Positions 51,537 to 61,069 are shown, counted from the first letter of the stretch. The stretch is 64,000 bases of DNA from Parvibium lacunae (GCF_003335215.1 NZ_QPGB01000004.1:153550-217549), one strand, 5' to 3'. A program made the numbers and translations. Notes: generated from the letters alone by a model not told the origin.

Positions 51537-54500
51537 TCAGGTTGACTGTTTACCGGTGCTCCCGGCTGCAATCGCGGCTTGCCACTTTGCCCACAAAGCA
51601 TGCAGCGTCTGCTGCATCTCTTCTTCATGCCGTGCTTTAACGTGACCGAAGCCCCGCACTTGTTCAGGTAGGCAGGCAATCTCAACCGCCAGCGCGTAGT
51701 TTGCTGGGCTTAGGTCTGTCAAGACCGCACGCAAGCGGGCCGCATAGTCCACCGCCAGTTGGCGTTCCCGACGGCGTTCTTCGGTATAACCAAAGACATC
51801 GAAGGGGGTCCCACGCAGCCCCTTCATCTTGGCGAGAAGTTTGAATCCCTTCATCATCCACGGCCCAAAACGTTGCTTGCGGGGCAACCCGGTATGCGGA
51901 TCACGTGCTCCCAGAATGGGGGGCGCGAGATGAAACTCAAGCTGGTAGTCTCCCTCGAATTGGCTCGCTACTTTCTCGATGAAACCGGTTTCGGTGTACA
52001 AACGAGCCACTTCATATTCATCCTTATAAGCCAGCAGTTTGGCATAGTAACGCGCAACAGCGAGACTCAAATCGCGCACTGGTTGGGCATCCCCCGCAGC
52101 AGTAAAGATCCGTTCCTCGGCTTGTTTAACCTCGTTGACCAATTGTTGATACCCCGTCGCATAGGCCGCATCTTGATATTGCGTGAGCCAATCACGACGA
52201 TGCGCGATCAGTGCTGCTAGCGACTCTTCTGGGGGCTGCGCAGTGGGGCGTGCCAAGGCGATAACCTGACTCGGCGCGATAAACCGTTTCACGGCAACCA
52301 GATCATGCGCGGCCCGCCGGCCCCATAAGAACGCGGTCTGGTTTTTGGCGACGGCGGCCCCGTTCAATTCAATCGCTTTTAGCAAGGCTGCTTCGGTCAG
52401 TGGAATCCAGCCTTTTTGCCATGCAAAGCCGAGCATAAAAGGATTGGTATAAATCGCATCGCCCAACAGTGCTGTCGCTAATTCCGTGGCATTCACCAGG
52501 GCGACGTGAGCTTGTCCACAGGTTCCTTGAATGCGCTCAACCATTTGGTTGCCGGGAAATTGCCAATCTGGGTGATGGATAAAATCGGCTGTCGGCGTTT
52601 CGCCGGTATTGGCGACAACATGGGTGCGGCCCGGTTGCATTTTTGATAACGCTTCATCGCTGCCCGCAACCACTAAATCACAGCCTAAGACCACATCCGC
52701 ATCCCCGGTGGCGATGCGGGTGGCAAACAGATGGGCGGGAGTGCTGGCGATTTGCACATGGGAATAGACGCTGCCCCCTTTTTGCGCCAGGCCAGCCATG
52801 TCTAGCACGGTACACCCTTTGCCTTCCAGGTGCGCCGCCATACCCAGAAGCTGGCCAATGGTAACCACCCCGGTGCCGCCAATGCCCGTTACCAAAATGC
52901 CATAGGCATACTTGTAATAAGCGTAACCAGCGGGCTGGTCGAGATCAATCAATGTCGGTTCTGGCAGGCTAGGCCAGGTGTCTTGCGGTGTTGCTTGAGA
53001 GGGGGTGGGCAGGCTCGACAAGCCTTTCGCTGCGCGAACCTTACCGCCTTTCACCGTAACGAAGCTCGGGCAGAAGCCTTTCAGGCAAGAAAAATCTTTG
53101 TTGCAACTCGATTGGTTAACCGTCCGCTTGCGTCCGAATGGCGTTTCCAAGGGCTCAATGGAAAGGCAGTTTGATTGGGCTGAACAGTCACCGCAGCCTT
53201 CGCAGACGGCATCATTAATCACCACCCGTTGTGGTGGGTCAGGAAAGACGATTTTTTCTGGGGTGTTTTTTTTGCGCCGCCGCCGTTTTTCTGCGGCACA
53301 AGTTTGGTCATAAATCAAAATACTGGTTCCAGCGCACTCCCGCAAGCGGGTTTGCACTGCATCTAGCTCATCACGATGGCGCACACTAAATGGCACCGAA
53401 CCCGAGGCGAACGAGGTTTGGGCATACTTCTCAATATCATCGCTCATCAACACAATTTCAGCGACGCCTTCCGCCGCCACCTGCTGCACCAGTTGTGGCA
53501 CCGTTAGGGTTCCATCAACCGGCTGGCCACCGGTCATGGCAACCGCATCGTTGTACAGAATTTTGTAGGTCAGATTAACCTTTGCGGCAATCGCCGCCCG
53601 AATCGCCAGCAAGCCTGAATGAAAATACGTGCCATCTCCCAAATTGACGAACACATGTTTTTCGTGGGTGAATGGTGCTTGGCCGATCCAGGTAACGCCT
53701 TCGCCGCCCATTTGGGTTGGCGTTTCGGTGCTGCGGTCCATCCACATCGCCATGTAGTGACACCCGATGCCCGCGATTGCCCGGCTCCCTTCAGGTACGC
53801 GAGTGGAGGTATTGTGGGGGCACCCAGAGCAGAACCACGGTTGCCGCTGCGCCAACGTCAGTGGGGTGGCCCCTGCCAAGGCGCGTTCACGGGCATCAAT
53901 CACCGCTATCCGCGCCGCAATCCGTTCTCGCACCGTGCTGGGTAAAGAAAAGTTTTCCAAGCGGCGTGCGAGGGCCTTTGCAATCAGCGCGGGGGAAAGC
54001 TCGGCATGCGCAGGCAATAGCCAATTGCCTTGCGGGATCGCGTATTCCCCCCCCTCTTTTTCATCGAATTTGCCATACACTTTGGGCCGCACATGTTCTT
54101 GCCAGTTGTACAGCTCTTCTTTGACTTGATATTCCAGTAATTGCCGCTTTTCTTCTACCACCAGAATCTCTTCCAGGCCAGTCGCAAACTCGCGCACATG
54201 CTGTGCGTCCAAGGGCCAGGTCATGCCCACTTTCATCAGGCGAATACCCAATTCCGCACACAGGCCATCATCCAGGCCTAGATCATCCAGCGCCTGACGG
54301 ACATCCAAGTAGGCCTTCCCGGCCGTCATAATGCCTAATCGGGGGCGTGGAGAATCAATCACTATTTGATTTAACTGATTCGCCCGAGCATAAGCCAGAG
54401 CAGCATATAACTTGTAATCCAACAGTCGCGCTTCCATTGCCAGGGGGGTATCCGGCCAGCGGATATTCAAGCCATCGGGCGGTAAGATGAAATCCGTCGG

Positions 54501-55181
54501 CAGAAGGGGATTGACGCGCAGCGGATCAACCTCCACCGAGGCTGAGGCTTCTACCACATCGGTCACCACCTTAAAGCCCACCCATAACCCGGTGTAACGG
54601 CTCATCGCGTAGGCGTGGATCCCCATATCCAGATACTCTTGTACCGTTGCGGGATAAAACACCGGAATCCCGGCTGCCTTGAGCACATGTTCAGACTGGT
54701 GCGGTAAGGTTGATGATTTGGCGCCATGATCATCCCCACAGACCACGATCACCCCGCCATGACGACTGGTGCCCGCAGCATTGGCGTGCTTTAACACATC
54801 CATCGAGCGGTCCACCCCCGGCCCTTTGCCATACCAAAGCCCAAAGACCCCGTCATATTTCGCCTGAGGATAGAGATTGACTTGCTGGCTACCCCAGACA
54901 CTGGTGGCGGCTAAGTCTTCGTTCAGCCCTGGCGTAAATTGAATGTCGTGCTTGGCCAGATGTTGACGGGCTTTCCATAGTTGCTGATCTACGCCGCCTA
55001 AAGGGGAGCCGCGATAGCCAGAAACAAACCCAGCGGTATTCAGGCCTGCTGCTTGGTCGCGCTGCTTTTGTAGCAGCAGCAGGCGGACCAAGGCTTGAAT
55101 GCCGGAAAGATAAATGCGGCCTGTTTGAACGGTGTATTTGTCATCCAAACTTAAACCATGAGCCAATTCATTTAGCTGCAT
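51537..55181 (-). CDS. Indolepyruvate ferredoxin oxidoreductase family protein (fused)
   Basis: 1214 residues from ATG 55181 (AGGAG eight bases before). Domains in order: pyruvate-ferredoxin-oxidoreductase-like alpha part (about 1-400), TPP-binding region (FCSGCPHNTSTRVPEGSRAIAGIGCHY and GDGTYFHSG, GGQPVDG), a [4Fe-4S] region (CEGCGDCSAQSNC, CNKDFSCLKGFCP), the gamma/CoA-transfer part (GIGGTGVVTIGQLLGMAAHLEGK) and a C-terminal DUF6537-type tail. Such fused enzymes oxidise aryl or branched 2-oxo acids to acyl-CoA with ferredoxin. It has its own upstream region of about 400 bases. Confidence 0.93.
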   Translation of the reverse strand: MQLNELAHGLSLDDKYTVQTGRIYLSGIQALVRLLLLQKQRDQAAGLNTAGFVSGYRGSPLGGVDQQLWKARQHLAKHDIQFTPGLNEDLAATSVWGSQQVNLYPQAKYDGVFGLWYGKGPGVDRSMDVLKHANAAGTSRHGGVIVVCGDDHGAKSSTLPHQSEHVLKAAGIPVFYPATVQEYLDMGIHAYAMSRYTGLWVGFKVVTDVVEASASVEVDPLRVNPLLPTDFILPPDGLNIRWPDTPLAMEARLLDYKLYAALAYARANQLNQIVIDSPRPRLGIMTAGKAYLDVRQALDDLGLDDGLCAELGIRLMKVGMTWPLDAQHVREFATGLEEILVVEEKRQLLEYQVKEELYNWQEHVRPKVYGKFDEKEGGEYAIPQGNWLLPAHAELSPALIAKALARRLENFSLPSTVRERIAARIAVIDARERALAGATPLTLAQRQPWFCSGCPHNTSTRVPEGSRAIAGIGCHYMAMWMDRSTETPTQMGGEGVTWIGQAPFTHEKHVFVNLGDGTYFHSGLLAIRAAIAAKVNLTYKILYNDAVAMTGGQPVDGTLTVPQLVQQVAAEGVAEIVLMSDDIEKYAQTSFASGSVPFSVRHRDELDAVQTRLRECAGTSILIYDQTCAAEKRRRRKKNTPEKIVFPDPPQRVVINDAVCEGCGDCSAQSNCLSIEPLETPFGRKRTVNQSSCNKDFSCLKGFCPSFVTVKGGKVRAAKGLSSLPTPSQATPQDTWPSLPEPTLIDLDQPAGYAYYKYAYGILVTGIGGTGVVTIGQLLGMAAHLEGKGCTVLDMAGLAQKGGSVYSHVQIASTPAHLFATRIATGDADVVLGCDLVVAGSDEALSKMQPGRTHVVANTGETPTADFIHHPDWQFPGNQMVERIQGTCGQAHVALVNATELATALLGDAIYTNPFMLGFAWQKGWIPLTEAALLKAIELNGAAVAKNQTAFLWGRRAAHDLVAVKRFIAPSQVIALARPTAQPPEESLAALIAHRRDWLTQYQDAAYATGYQQLVNEVKQAEERIFTAAGDAQPVRDLSLAVARYYAKLLAYKDEYEVARLYTETGFIEKVASQFEGDYQLEFHLAPPILGARDPHTGLPRKQRFGPWMMKGFKLLAKMKGLRGTPFDVFGYTEERRRERQLAVDYAARLRAVLTDLSPANYALAVEIACLPEQVRGFGHVKARHEEEMQQTLHALWAKWQAAIAAGSTGKQST

Positions 55182-55312
55182 GTGATGCACTCCTTGTCAC
55201 TCTTGATGTACAACGTGATGGCATAGACAGATCAAGCTACTGGCAAAGCGCTTGACCTTATATTGTTTGGCTACGTTATCGGCGCGTTTGGGCGACTTGC
55301 CAATAACCAGAT

Positions 55313-55498
55313 TTATTGCGTTGCCGCATATTCGGCGTGGCAAGCGCTAAAGGGCGCTCGCAATCTGTTGTCATAGGCTTGCTGACGCGCGGCCAGCGCA
55401 ATGGTCGCGTAAAGAAAAGCGGAGTAAAGAAATAAGCAGACATAAGCGTATCCAAAAATCGTGTTTTCGGGGCCCGCATGACTACGGGCAGGGTTCAC
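55313..55498 (-). CDS. Possible small membrane protein in the 55182-55594 gap
   Basis: 61 residues with a GTG start at 55498. One clear membrane helix (FGYAYVCLFLYSAFLYATIALAA) followed by a polar tail. A good promoter lies just upstream: TTGAAG (55545-55540) and TATTGT (55522-55517), 17 bases apart. No RBS is visible, so it may be leaderless or spurious. Otherwise this gap holds the upstream region of the ferredoxin oxidoreductase gene and a terminator at 55562. Confidence 0.3.
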   Translation of the reverse strand: MNPARSHAGPENTIFGYAYVCLFLYSAFLYATIALAARQQAYDNRLRAPFSACHAEYAATQ

Positions 55499-55516
55499 CT
55501 TTTGAGCGAATGTTTA

Positions 55517-55545
55517 ACAATAATATAATTAAGTGTTTACTTCAA
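55517..55545 (-). promoter_or_regulatory. Sigma-70 promoter in the 55182-55594 gap
   Basis: On the minus strand TTGAAG-N17-TATTGT. It could serve the small ORF at 55313-55498 and/or the ferredoxin oxidoreductase gene 340 bases further. Confidence 0.5.
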
Positions 55546-55561
55546 TAGGCGCTAAACAGAA

Positions 55562-55579
55562 AGCCTCGGTTAAGAGGCT
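55562..55579 (-). terminator. Terminator of the Bug-protein operon
   Basis: On the minus strand AGCCTC (55579-55574) / GAGGCT (55567-55562) with a six-base loop, followed by TTCTGTTT. It sits 16 bases after the solute-binding protein gene. Confidence 0.7.
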
Positions 55580-55594
55580 AGCGAGTCATCGAAA

Positions 55595-56563
55595 TTAATC
55601 GGGTTTGATGTTCGCGCGTTTAATGACCTCGGCCCAGCGGTTTGATTCCGCTTTAGCAAAAGCGGCAAAGGTTTCTGGGTTCATGTAACGGGTAATCGCG
55701 CCCTGCGCTTCCATCTTTTTCTGGAATTCGGCACTGGTCACAATTTTACGGATCTCATCAGAGAGTTTTTCCACGAAAGGCATCGGCGTGCCGGTTGTTG
55801 TGAACACCCCAAACCACGAAGCAACCTCAAAATTCCGCATGCCCACTTCGGCTGCGGTGGGTACATCAGGCAAAGCGATCAAGCGCTGACGACTGGTCAC
55901 CATCAAGGCCCGCATTTTCCCGCTCTGAATATGGGGCATTAAGGGGGGGGCTGTGGTCATGGTGAGGTCAACATCACCGCCCAGTAACCCTAATAACTGC
56001 GGCCCTGTGCCGCGATAGGGAATATGCACCATGGCAGAACGGGTTTCTATTTCAAATAACTCTGTCGTGATGTGCTGCACCGAGCCGTTACCGGAAGAGG
56101 CATAGTTTAGTTTGCCAGGGTTGCTCTTAGCATAAGCAATCAGATCGGCAGCAGTCTTGAAGGGGGAGTCGCCGCGCACTACCATGACTTGCGGCGCAAT
56201 CACCACATTAGCCACAGCTTGCAGATCCTTGAGCGGATCGTAAGGAAACTTAACCAAGTGTGGCGACATGGTATGGAAGCCAGAAAACTCCATCAGTAGG
56301 GTGTAGCCATCCGCTTTGGCCCGCGCAACGGCATTGCCACCAATGATGCCATTCGCGCCGCCTTTGTTCTCCACAATAACTGGCTGACCGATGGCCTTAC
56401 TCAGCGGCTCGGCCAGGGCCCGTGCGGTTAAATCTGCGGTACCGCCGGGCGGTGCAGGGACGACCATCGTAAAGGGGCGATCAAACGATTGAGCGAAGCT
56501 GGCGCTCGCCACGAAAAGGCACCAGAGCGTTGCCAATGAACGGCAAATAAAAGAATATTGCAT
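55595..56563 (-). CDS. Bug-family tripartite tricarboxylate transporter substrate-binding protein
   Basis: 322 residues with a signal peptide (YSFICRSLATLWCLFVASASFAQS). Family pattern: FTMVVPAPPGGTADLTARALAEPLSKAIGQPVIVENKGGANGIIGGNAVARAKADGYTLL. Periplasmic binding protein for small carboxylates, normally with TctAB-type membrane subunits encoded elsewhere, as here. Downstream of HMG-CoA-lyase-like and CaiB-type genes, so the ligand is probably the same carboxylic acid those enzymes process. Confidence 0.92.
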   Translation of the reverse strand: MQYSFICRSLATLWCLFVASASFAQSFDRPFTMVVPAPPGGTADLTARALAEPLSKAIGQPVIVENKGGANGIIGGNAVARAKADGYTLLMEFSGFHTMSPHLVKFPYDPLKDLQAVANVVIAPQVMVVRGDSPFKTAADLIAYAKSNPGKLNYASSGNGSVQHITTELFEIETRSAMVHIPYRGTGPQLLGLLGGDVDLTMTTAPPLMPHIQSGKMRALMVTSRQRLIALPDVPTAAEVGMRNFEVASWFGVFTTTGTPMPFVEKLSDEIRKIVTSAEFQKKMEAQGAITRYMNPETFAAFAKAESNRWAEVIKRANIKPD

Positions 56564-56664
56564 TGCAATGTCTCCTGATTGTAGTTTTGATAAGGTGAGT
56601 TATTCACGGCGATTTCTCTAGCTCATAGCCACTCCTTGTCCCTCTAGGTTAATGCATTTAGCAA

Positions 56665-57576
56665 TCACACTGTTGAATCCGGTTTGTGCAGACGCGACCC
56701 TGCCAGACCAACCTGACTGACCAGCGGATGCCCCACCAGCGTTTTCAGTAAGGTGTTCGCTTGGAGTAAAGCCGGGAGCGAAATCTCGCAGTCGGCCCCT
56801 TCCAATTGCAGGGCATGAACGACATCCTCTGTGCAGACATTACCGGTTGCCCCAGGGGCAAATGGGCAACCCCCCAGTCCGCCCAGCGAGGTATCAAAGG
56901 AACGCATGCCCAGTCGATAAGCTTCAAGCAAATTTGCCAAACCCAAGCCACGCGTATTGTGAAAATGGAGTGTTAACGCCAGTTCAGGATAATGCTGCGT
57001 TAAGTGAGAGATAAACAGATCAACTTGGCTAGGATACGCCATGCCTGTTGTATCGCATAAGGTAATCGCCGACACGCCCTGCGCAAGCCAGCGCTCTACC
57101 CAGCTCGTGACCGTTGTCAGCGGTATGTCACCCTCATAGGGGCAACCAAAGGCACAAGAGAGTGACACATTAAGTGCTATCTGTTGCTGCCTCGCCAACC
57201 CGGTGATCTCACTGAGCTGGTCAAAGGAATCGGCCTGACTCATGCGCAAATTGGCCTGGTTATGTGACGCCGAAACCGACATCACCAGGTTAAATTCATC
57301 CACGCAACAAGCTGCTGCACGCTGAGCCCCCTTTATATTTGGAATTAGTGCGGTATAGCGAGTGGCTGGGTGGCGATCCATGGCTTGAAAGACCGCTTCG
57401 GCATCGGCTAGCTGCGGAATCGCTTTAGGCGAAACAAAAGACGACACTTCGATTTTTGCAAAGCCAAGCGCTGACAAGGTATTGAGTAAGCGCAGTTTAT
57501 CTGCCGTCGAGAGCAGGGTGGCCTCACTCTGCAACCCATCACGCATAACAACTTCATTGAGTTTGATGCGGTTCAT
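56665..57576 (-). CDS. HMG-CoA lyase-family enzyme
   Basis: 303 residues from ATG 57576. TIM-barrel with EVVMRDGLQSE (catalytic Arg/Asp), LALTLHFHNTRG (metal-binding HxH) and the signature GGLGGCPFAPGATGNVCTEDVV with the active Cys. The family cleaves HMG-CoA to acetyl-CoA and acetoacetate, or relatives such as citramalyl-type CoA esters. It is four bases after the CoA-transferase gene, so the pair would activate and cleave one branched hydroxy acid. True HMG-CoA specificity is not certain. Followed by a 101-base gap and the Bug gene. Confidence 0.88.
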   Translation of the reverse strand: MNRIKLNEVVMRDGLQSEATLLSTADKLRLLNTLSALGFAKIEVSSFVSPKAIPQLADAEAVFQAMDRHPATRYTALIPNIKGAQRAAACCVDEFNLVMSVSASHNQANLRMSQADSFDQLSEITGLARQQQIALNVSLSCAFGCPYEGDIPLTTVTSWVERWLAQGVSAITLCDTTGMAYPSQVDLFISHLTQHYPELALTLHFHNTRGLGLANLLEAYRLGMRSFDTSLGGLGGCPFAPGATGNVCTEDVVHALQLEGADCEISLPALLQANTLLKTLVGHPLVSQVGLAGSRLHKPDSTV

Positions 57577-57580
57577 GAGG

Positions 57581-58813
57581 CTAGTGCTCCAATGATTCTG
57601 CAATGACGTGCGCAGAGAGCAAAGCATCTAGACGCTGGGCAGGGATGCCCAATGCAGTCAAGATCGCACGCGTATCTTGCCCTAGGCGCGGCGCGGGGTG
57701 ACGCACACAACCTGGGGTCGCCGTTAATTTTGGAACAATACCGGGAACAGCAACCGCCTCGCCCTCAAGGGTGGGAAGTGACAAAATCATGTCGCGGGCC
57801 AGGTAATGCGGGTCATTGGCAATGTCTGCAGCTGTATAAATACGCCCTGCGGGCACATTCGCTGCAACGAGTATTGCCAGGGCGTCAGCGATTGTTTTAG
57901 AAGCACACCAAGCACCTATCGCCTGATCAATTTCCACAACATGCGCCACCCGCCCCGCATTGTCTTGCAGGTCAGGGCGTGCTGCCAGATCTGCGCGCCC
58001 AATAGCGGTCATGAGCCGGCGAAAAATACCATCGCCATTACCGGCAATCAGAAAATGACCATCTTGGCAGGCGTATGCATTTGAGGGCGCGATACCAGGT
58101 AGCGCACTGCCCGCAGGTTCGCGCACAACTCCCGCCGCATCGTACTCAGAGAGCAAACTTTCCGTGATGTTAAATACCGATTCATAGAGTGCCACATCAA
58201 CGACCTGCCCCGCCCCGCTCTGTTTGACTTGCTGCAGCGCCAGTAAACAACCAATCACGGCATGTAATGCGGCGAGCGTATCGCCGAGCGATACACCCGT
58301 ACGCACGGGCACTCTGCCGGGCTCACCCGTCAGGTAGCGCAAGCCACCCATTGCCTCACCAATTGAGCCGAATCCTGGTAAATGGCTATAAGGACCCGTT
58401 TGCCCATACCCAGAGATGCGCAACATGATCAGGCGTGGATTTAATTTGACCAGCTCATCCCAGCCCAGCCCCCATGCCTCTAAGGCACCGGGCTTGAAGT
58501 TCTCGATCAAAATATCAAACTCATGAATGATGTCGCGAACCAGTTGCTGACCTGCCGGCTGTTTTAAGTCAATGACGATAGAGCGCTTATTTCTGGATTG
58601 CGCTTGCCACCACAATGACGTGCCATTGCGTAACACCCGCCAGTTTCGCAAGGGATCACCTGTCTGCGGCGGCTCAACCTTGACGACCTCGGCGCCAAAA
58701 TCGGCCAAGACTCTCCCCGCAAAAGGGCCAGCGATTAATTGACCAAGCTCTAGCACTTTGATGCCAGCCAGCGGCAAAGGCGTGGCGGAAGGAGGTGGGG
58801 CAGCAGGGGACAT
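57581..58813 (-). CDS. CaiB/BaiF family III CoA-transferase
   Basis: 410 residues from ATG 58813 (GGA seven bases upstream); ATG 58843 lacks an RBS. N-terminal GIKVLELGQLIAGPFAGRVLADFGAEVVKVEPP, catalytic Asp in VRTGVSLGDTLAALHAV, and IVIDLKQPAGQQLVRDII, as in family III transferases. It moves CoA between carboxylates, probably from succinyl-CoA to the branched acid. First enzyme of the HMG-lyase/Bug operon, under the upstream LysR regulator. Confidence 0.92.
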   Translation of the reverse strand: MSPAAPPPSATPLPLAGIKVLELGQLIAGPFAGRVLADFGAEVVKVEPPQTGDPLRNWRVLRNGTSLWWQAQSRNKRSIVIDLKQPAGQQLVRDIIHEFDILIENFKPGALEAWGLGWDELVKLNPRLIMLRISGYGQTGPYSHLPGFGSIGEAMGGLRYLTGEPGRVPVRTGVSLGDTLAALHAVIGCLLALQQVKQSGAGQVVDVALYESVFNITESLLSEYDAAGVVREPAGSALPGIAPSNAYACQDGHFLIAGNGDGIFRRLMTAIGRADLAARPDLQDNAGRVAHVVEIDQAIGAWCASKTIADALAILVAANVPAGRIYTAADIANDPHYLARDMILSLPTLEGEAVAVPGIVPKLTATPGCVRHPAPRLGQDTRAILTALGIPAQRLDALLSAHVIAESLEH

Positions 58814-58896
58814 GCAGATTCCAGCGTGATGGCAAGCCAACATAATAGAAAGGCCATCAGCCCAGGTAAATCAATCAATCGGCAAGGATGACTTAA

Positions 58897-59790
58897 TCAG
58901 TCGTGAAGGCAGACGCCCGCTTTCAATTGCTGCCAAAAGGTACTTGCAGCCGCACTCAATGCGGCGGTCGAGGTACAGCAAGCCAGCAGATGCCGCGCCG
59001 CCCATTCGTCGCTTAAAGGCAGCACACAAACTGACATGGAGGCTGCATGTTTGAGGGCCATGTGCGTAGGTAAAATCCCCACCCCCAGGCCAGCTTGAAC
59101 CATTCTGCACATAGCATCAAAGCTACGAACATGCATACGTAGGTTAATCTGACTGCCGAGATGATTGCGGATTAATTTGTGAATCGAGCTGCCGATTTCC
59201 AAGCCAATAAACGTCTCTTGTTGGAGGACAGTGAAAGAAATTTGCGCATGCTTTGCGAACGGGTGCGCCACGGGCAAAACAGCGCTCAGAAAGTCAGCCC
59301 GATAGCGAAAGGTTTCTAGTCCCGGATGCGGCTCATTTTCGCCAATAATCCCAATATCATATTGACCCGCCACAATCCCATTCACCACAGATTCGCTGGT
59401 GACTTCATCTAAATCGATCTGCACATTTTTATTTGTCACAACGAACTGCGCGAATTCTTCTGGCAGATAACCGCAGACCGCAGAGGTGTTCGCCGCAATC
59501 CGAACGATACCCTGCAGCCCCGCCGTGAAAGCTTGTGCATCAGTCCCTAAGCGGTAGAGCGAATCGAGAATCGTACGCGCATGCTTAATGATCACATGCC
59601 CTGCGGGAGTGGGGATCACGCCGCGCGATTGCCGAGTAAATAGCTTAATACCCAGAGATTGCTCGGCCTCTTGGATCCGTTTACTTACCGCCGCTAACAC
59701 CAAATGGCTTTTTTCTGCAGCGGCAGTAAAGGAACCCGAATCGGCAGTTTGCACAATCAAACGTAAAGTCAGTACATCAAGCGGCTTCAT
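58897..59790 (-). CDS. LysR-family transcriptional regulator
   Basis: 297 residues from ATG 59790; a GTG at 59799 is also in frame. N-terminal winged helix (LTLRLIVQTADSGSFTAAAEKSHLVLAAVSKRIQEAEQSLGIKLFTRQSRG) and the LysR substrate-binding part. It lies immediately upstream of the CoA-transferase gene in the same direction (83-base gap), and probably activates that operon with the branched acid as co-inducer. Such same-strand layout is less common than divergent LysR pairs. Confidence 0.92.
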   Translation of the reverse strand: MKPLDVLTLRLIVQTADSGSFTAAAEKSHLVLAAVSKRIQEAEQSLGIKLFTRQSRGVIPTPAGHVIIKHARTILDSLYRLGTDAQAFTAGLQGIVRIAANTSAVCGYLPEEFAQFVVTNKNVQIDLDEVTSESVVNGIVAGQYDIGIIGENEPHPGLETFRYRADFLSAVLPVAHPFAKHAQISFTVLQQETFIGLEIGSSIHKLIRNHLGSQINLRMHVRSFDAMCRMVQAGLGVGILPTHMALKHAASMSVCVLPLSDEWAARHLLACCTSTAALSAAASTFWQQLKAGVCLHD

Positions 59791-59895
59791 AAATGTCACC
59801 CAGTTTGGGGTTGAGGGCCGTCGTCTCCGAGTACTAAAATTTAGTTATATTGAAATCGTTTGCATGGCATTGTAATCCGATTTAGCCAACGCGTT

Positions 59896-60339
59896 TTAAG
59901 CCAGCGCATACCCTAGGCCCTGTAGCGCGATGTTGTCGAGTAACTCACGGATGGCCGCATCTGATTCAATGGGGTAAAGCAGTGTGACGTGTGTAAAAAG
60001 GCGCTGCCCACCTCGCGCAAAACGCCACTGCGCTTGCCGCAGTACCGCGACTAAGCCTTGCACTTGCGGACAGCAGGCGCAATAAGCGCGCAATGCCGGC
60101 GAACGCGACCAGCCCGCGGCGTCAGTCGCCTGGCTAACCGCATGGACCAGCAGTGGGATACCCGGCGGGCTGTCGCTGCTATCGACCACCACGCACAAGG
60201 TCTGTTCCCGTCCTGGGTCGGTTTGAATGACACGCAAGGCCGCTGTTCGGGCTGCCGGCTCGGGAGGCAAAGCGATCAGTCGGATACGAATCAGTACCTG
60301 GCTGGCTTCAGCAATCACGCTTGGCCCAGCCTTTAACAT
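59896..60339 (-). CDS. Unknown protein at the end of the birA-coaX-SPOR operon
   Basis: 147 residues, start uncertain: ATG 60339 overlaps the SPOR gene by 32 bases; GTG 60318 is an alternative. Not recognised. Features are VLIRIRLIALPPEPAARTAALRVIQT, a CACC pair of cysteines in RAYCACCPQVQG and RLFTHVTLLYP near the end. No signal peptide. Position after SPOR suggests it is part of that operon. Confidence 0.55.
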   Translation of the reverse strand: MLKAGPSVIAEASQVLIRIRLIALPPEPAARTAALRVIQTDPGREQTLCVVVDSSDSPPGIPLLVHAVSQATDAAGWSRSPALRAYCACCPQVQGLVAVLRQAQWRFARGGQRLFTHVTLLYPIESDAAIRELLDNIALQGLGYALA

Positions 60340-61069
60340 TTTTGAGACCGACTTGTATCTTTTCCCATTCGGTTAAATTGAGTTTGCGCAGCGTCAGCGT
60401 GGTGCTCCCCGCATCAGGGTTACGCGGGCCGATTTTGGCCGTCTTCACCCCTTTTTCTTGCGCCTTAAGCAAAAATTGCTGCGCCGTTTCCTGATTGCTG
60501 AAAATCCCTAAAGAAATTGCCCAACGCAATGGGCCAGGGTCACCCAAAATATAGGTTTCCTGGATCCCCAGTGCTTTCAGTTCCGCCACTTTTTTTTCGG
60601 CGGCAGGGCGGTCTGGGCGGGGTGGAATAAAGACCAACCACTGCGTATTGTCTGGCTGCCGCTTTTGCTGCAAACGCTGGCCCAGCTTGAGGCTTTGCCA
60701 GCTCGCCAAGAGCCGCTTACTCGTTGGTTCATCCAGTGCCGGAATCTCGACACAAACCAGCCCTTCTGGCGCAGGTTTAGCCGCGACGCTGGTCGCTGGC
60801 GGGTTTGATTCCGTCTCTGTATCGCTGGGGGTCGAATTTTTTTCCGAGGCCTCTTTCTCAGCAACACTGGCGGTTTTCGCTTGTTGCAAGCGCTGGCTAT
60901 AGCTTGCCGCATCGAGCGGCAGCAGCTTCTCGGCCTCTAATTGCGAGTCGAGCCGATGCGGTTCACGCGTTGCGGGGCGCCAATTCGGCCCAGGGTCGAG
61001 ATAGTTTTGTGCAATCAGCCAGACCAGCCCATTGGCCAGCAGTAATAAAACAAAGATAACCCGCATCAT
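60308..61069 (-). CDS. SPOR-domain membrane protein
   Basis: 253 residues. One N-terminal membrane helix (VIFVLLLLANGLVWLIAQN), a charged and Ser/Thr-rich linker, and a C-terminal SPOR domain (about 160-240: TQWLVFIPPRPDRPAAEKKVAELKALG, WAISLGIFSNQETAQQFLLKAQEKG). SPOR domains bind denuded peptidoglycan at the division septum. Commonly encoded beside coaX in betaproteobacteria. Confidence 0.88.
   Translation of the reverse strand: MMRVIFVLLLLANGLVWLIAQNYLDPGPNWRPATREPHRLDSQLEAEKLLPLDAASYSQRLQQAKTASVAEKEASEKNSTPSDTETESNPPATSVAAKPAPEGLVCVEIPALDEPTSKRLLASWQSLKLGQRLQQKRQPDNTQWLVFIPPRPDRPAAEKKVAELKALGIQETYILGDPGPLRWAISLGIFSNQETAQQFLLKAQEKGVKTAKIGPRNPDAGSTTLTLRKLNLTEWEKIQVGLKNVKGWAKRDC

Noticed and set aside
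51529..51543. AACCTG/CAGGTT inverted repeat over the converging stops
   Set aside because: Only six base pairs, three-base loop, no U-tract on either side; not convincing as a terminator.
55276..55479. 67-codon frame overlapping the small membrane ORF
   Set aside because: Its composition (many Arg, Pro and Thr, no clear fold) looks like a shadow frame; the ATG is too far from the AGGTGA sequence.
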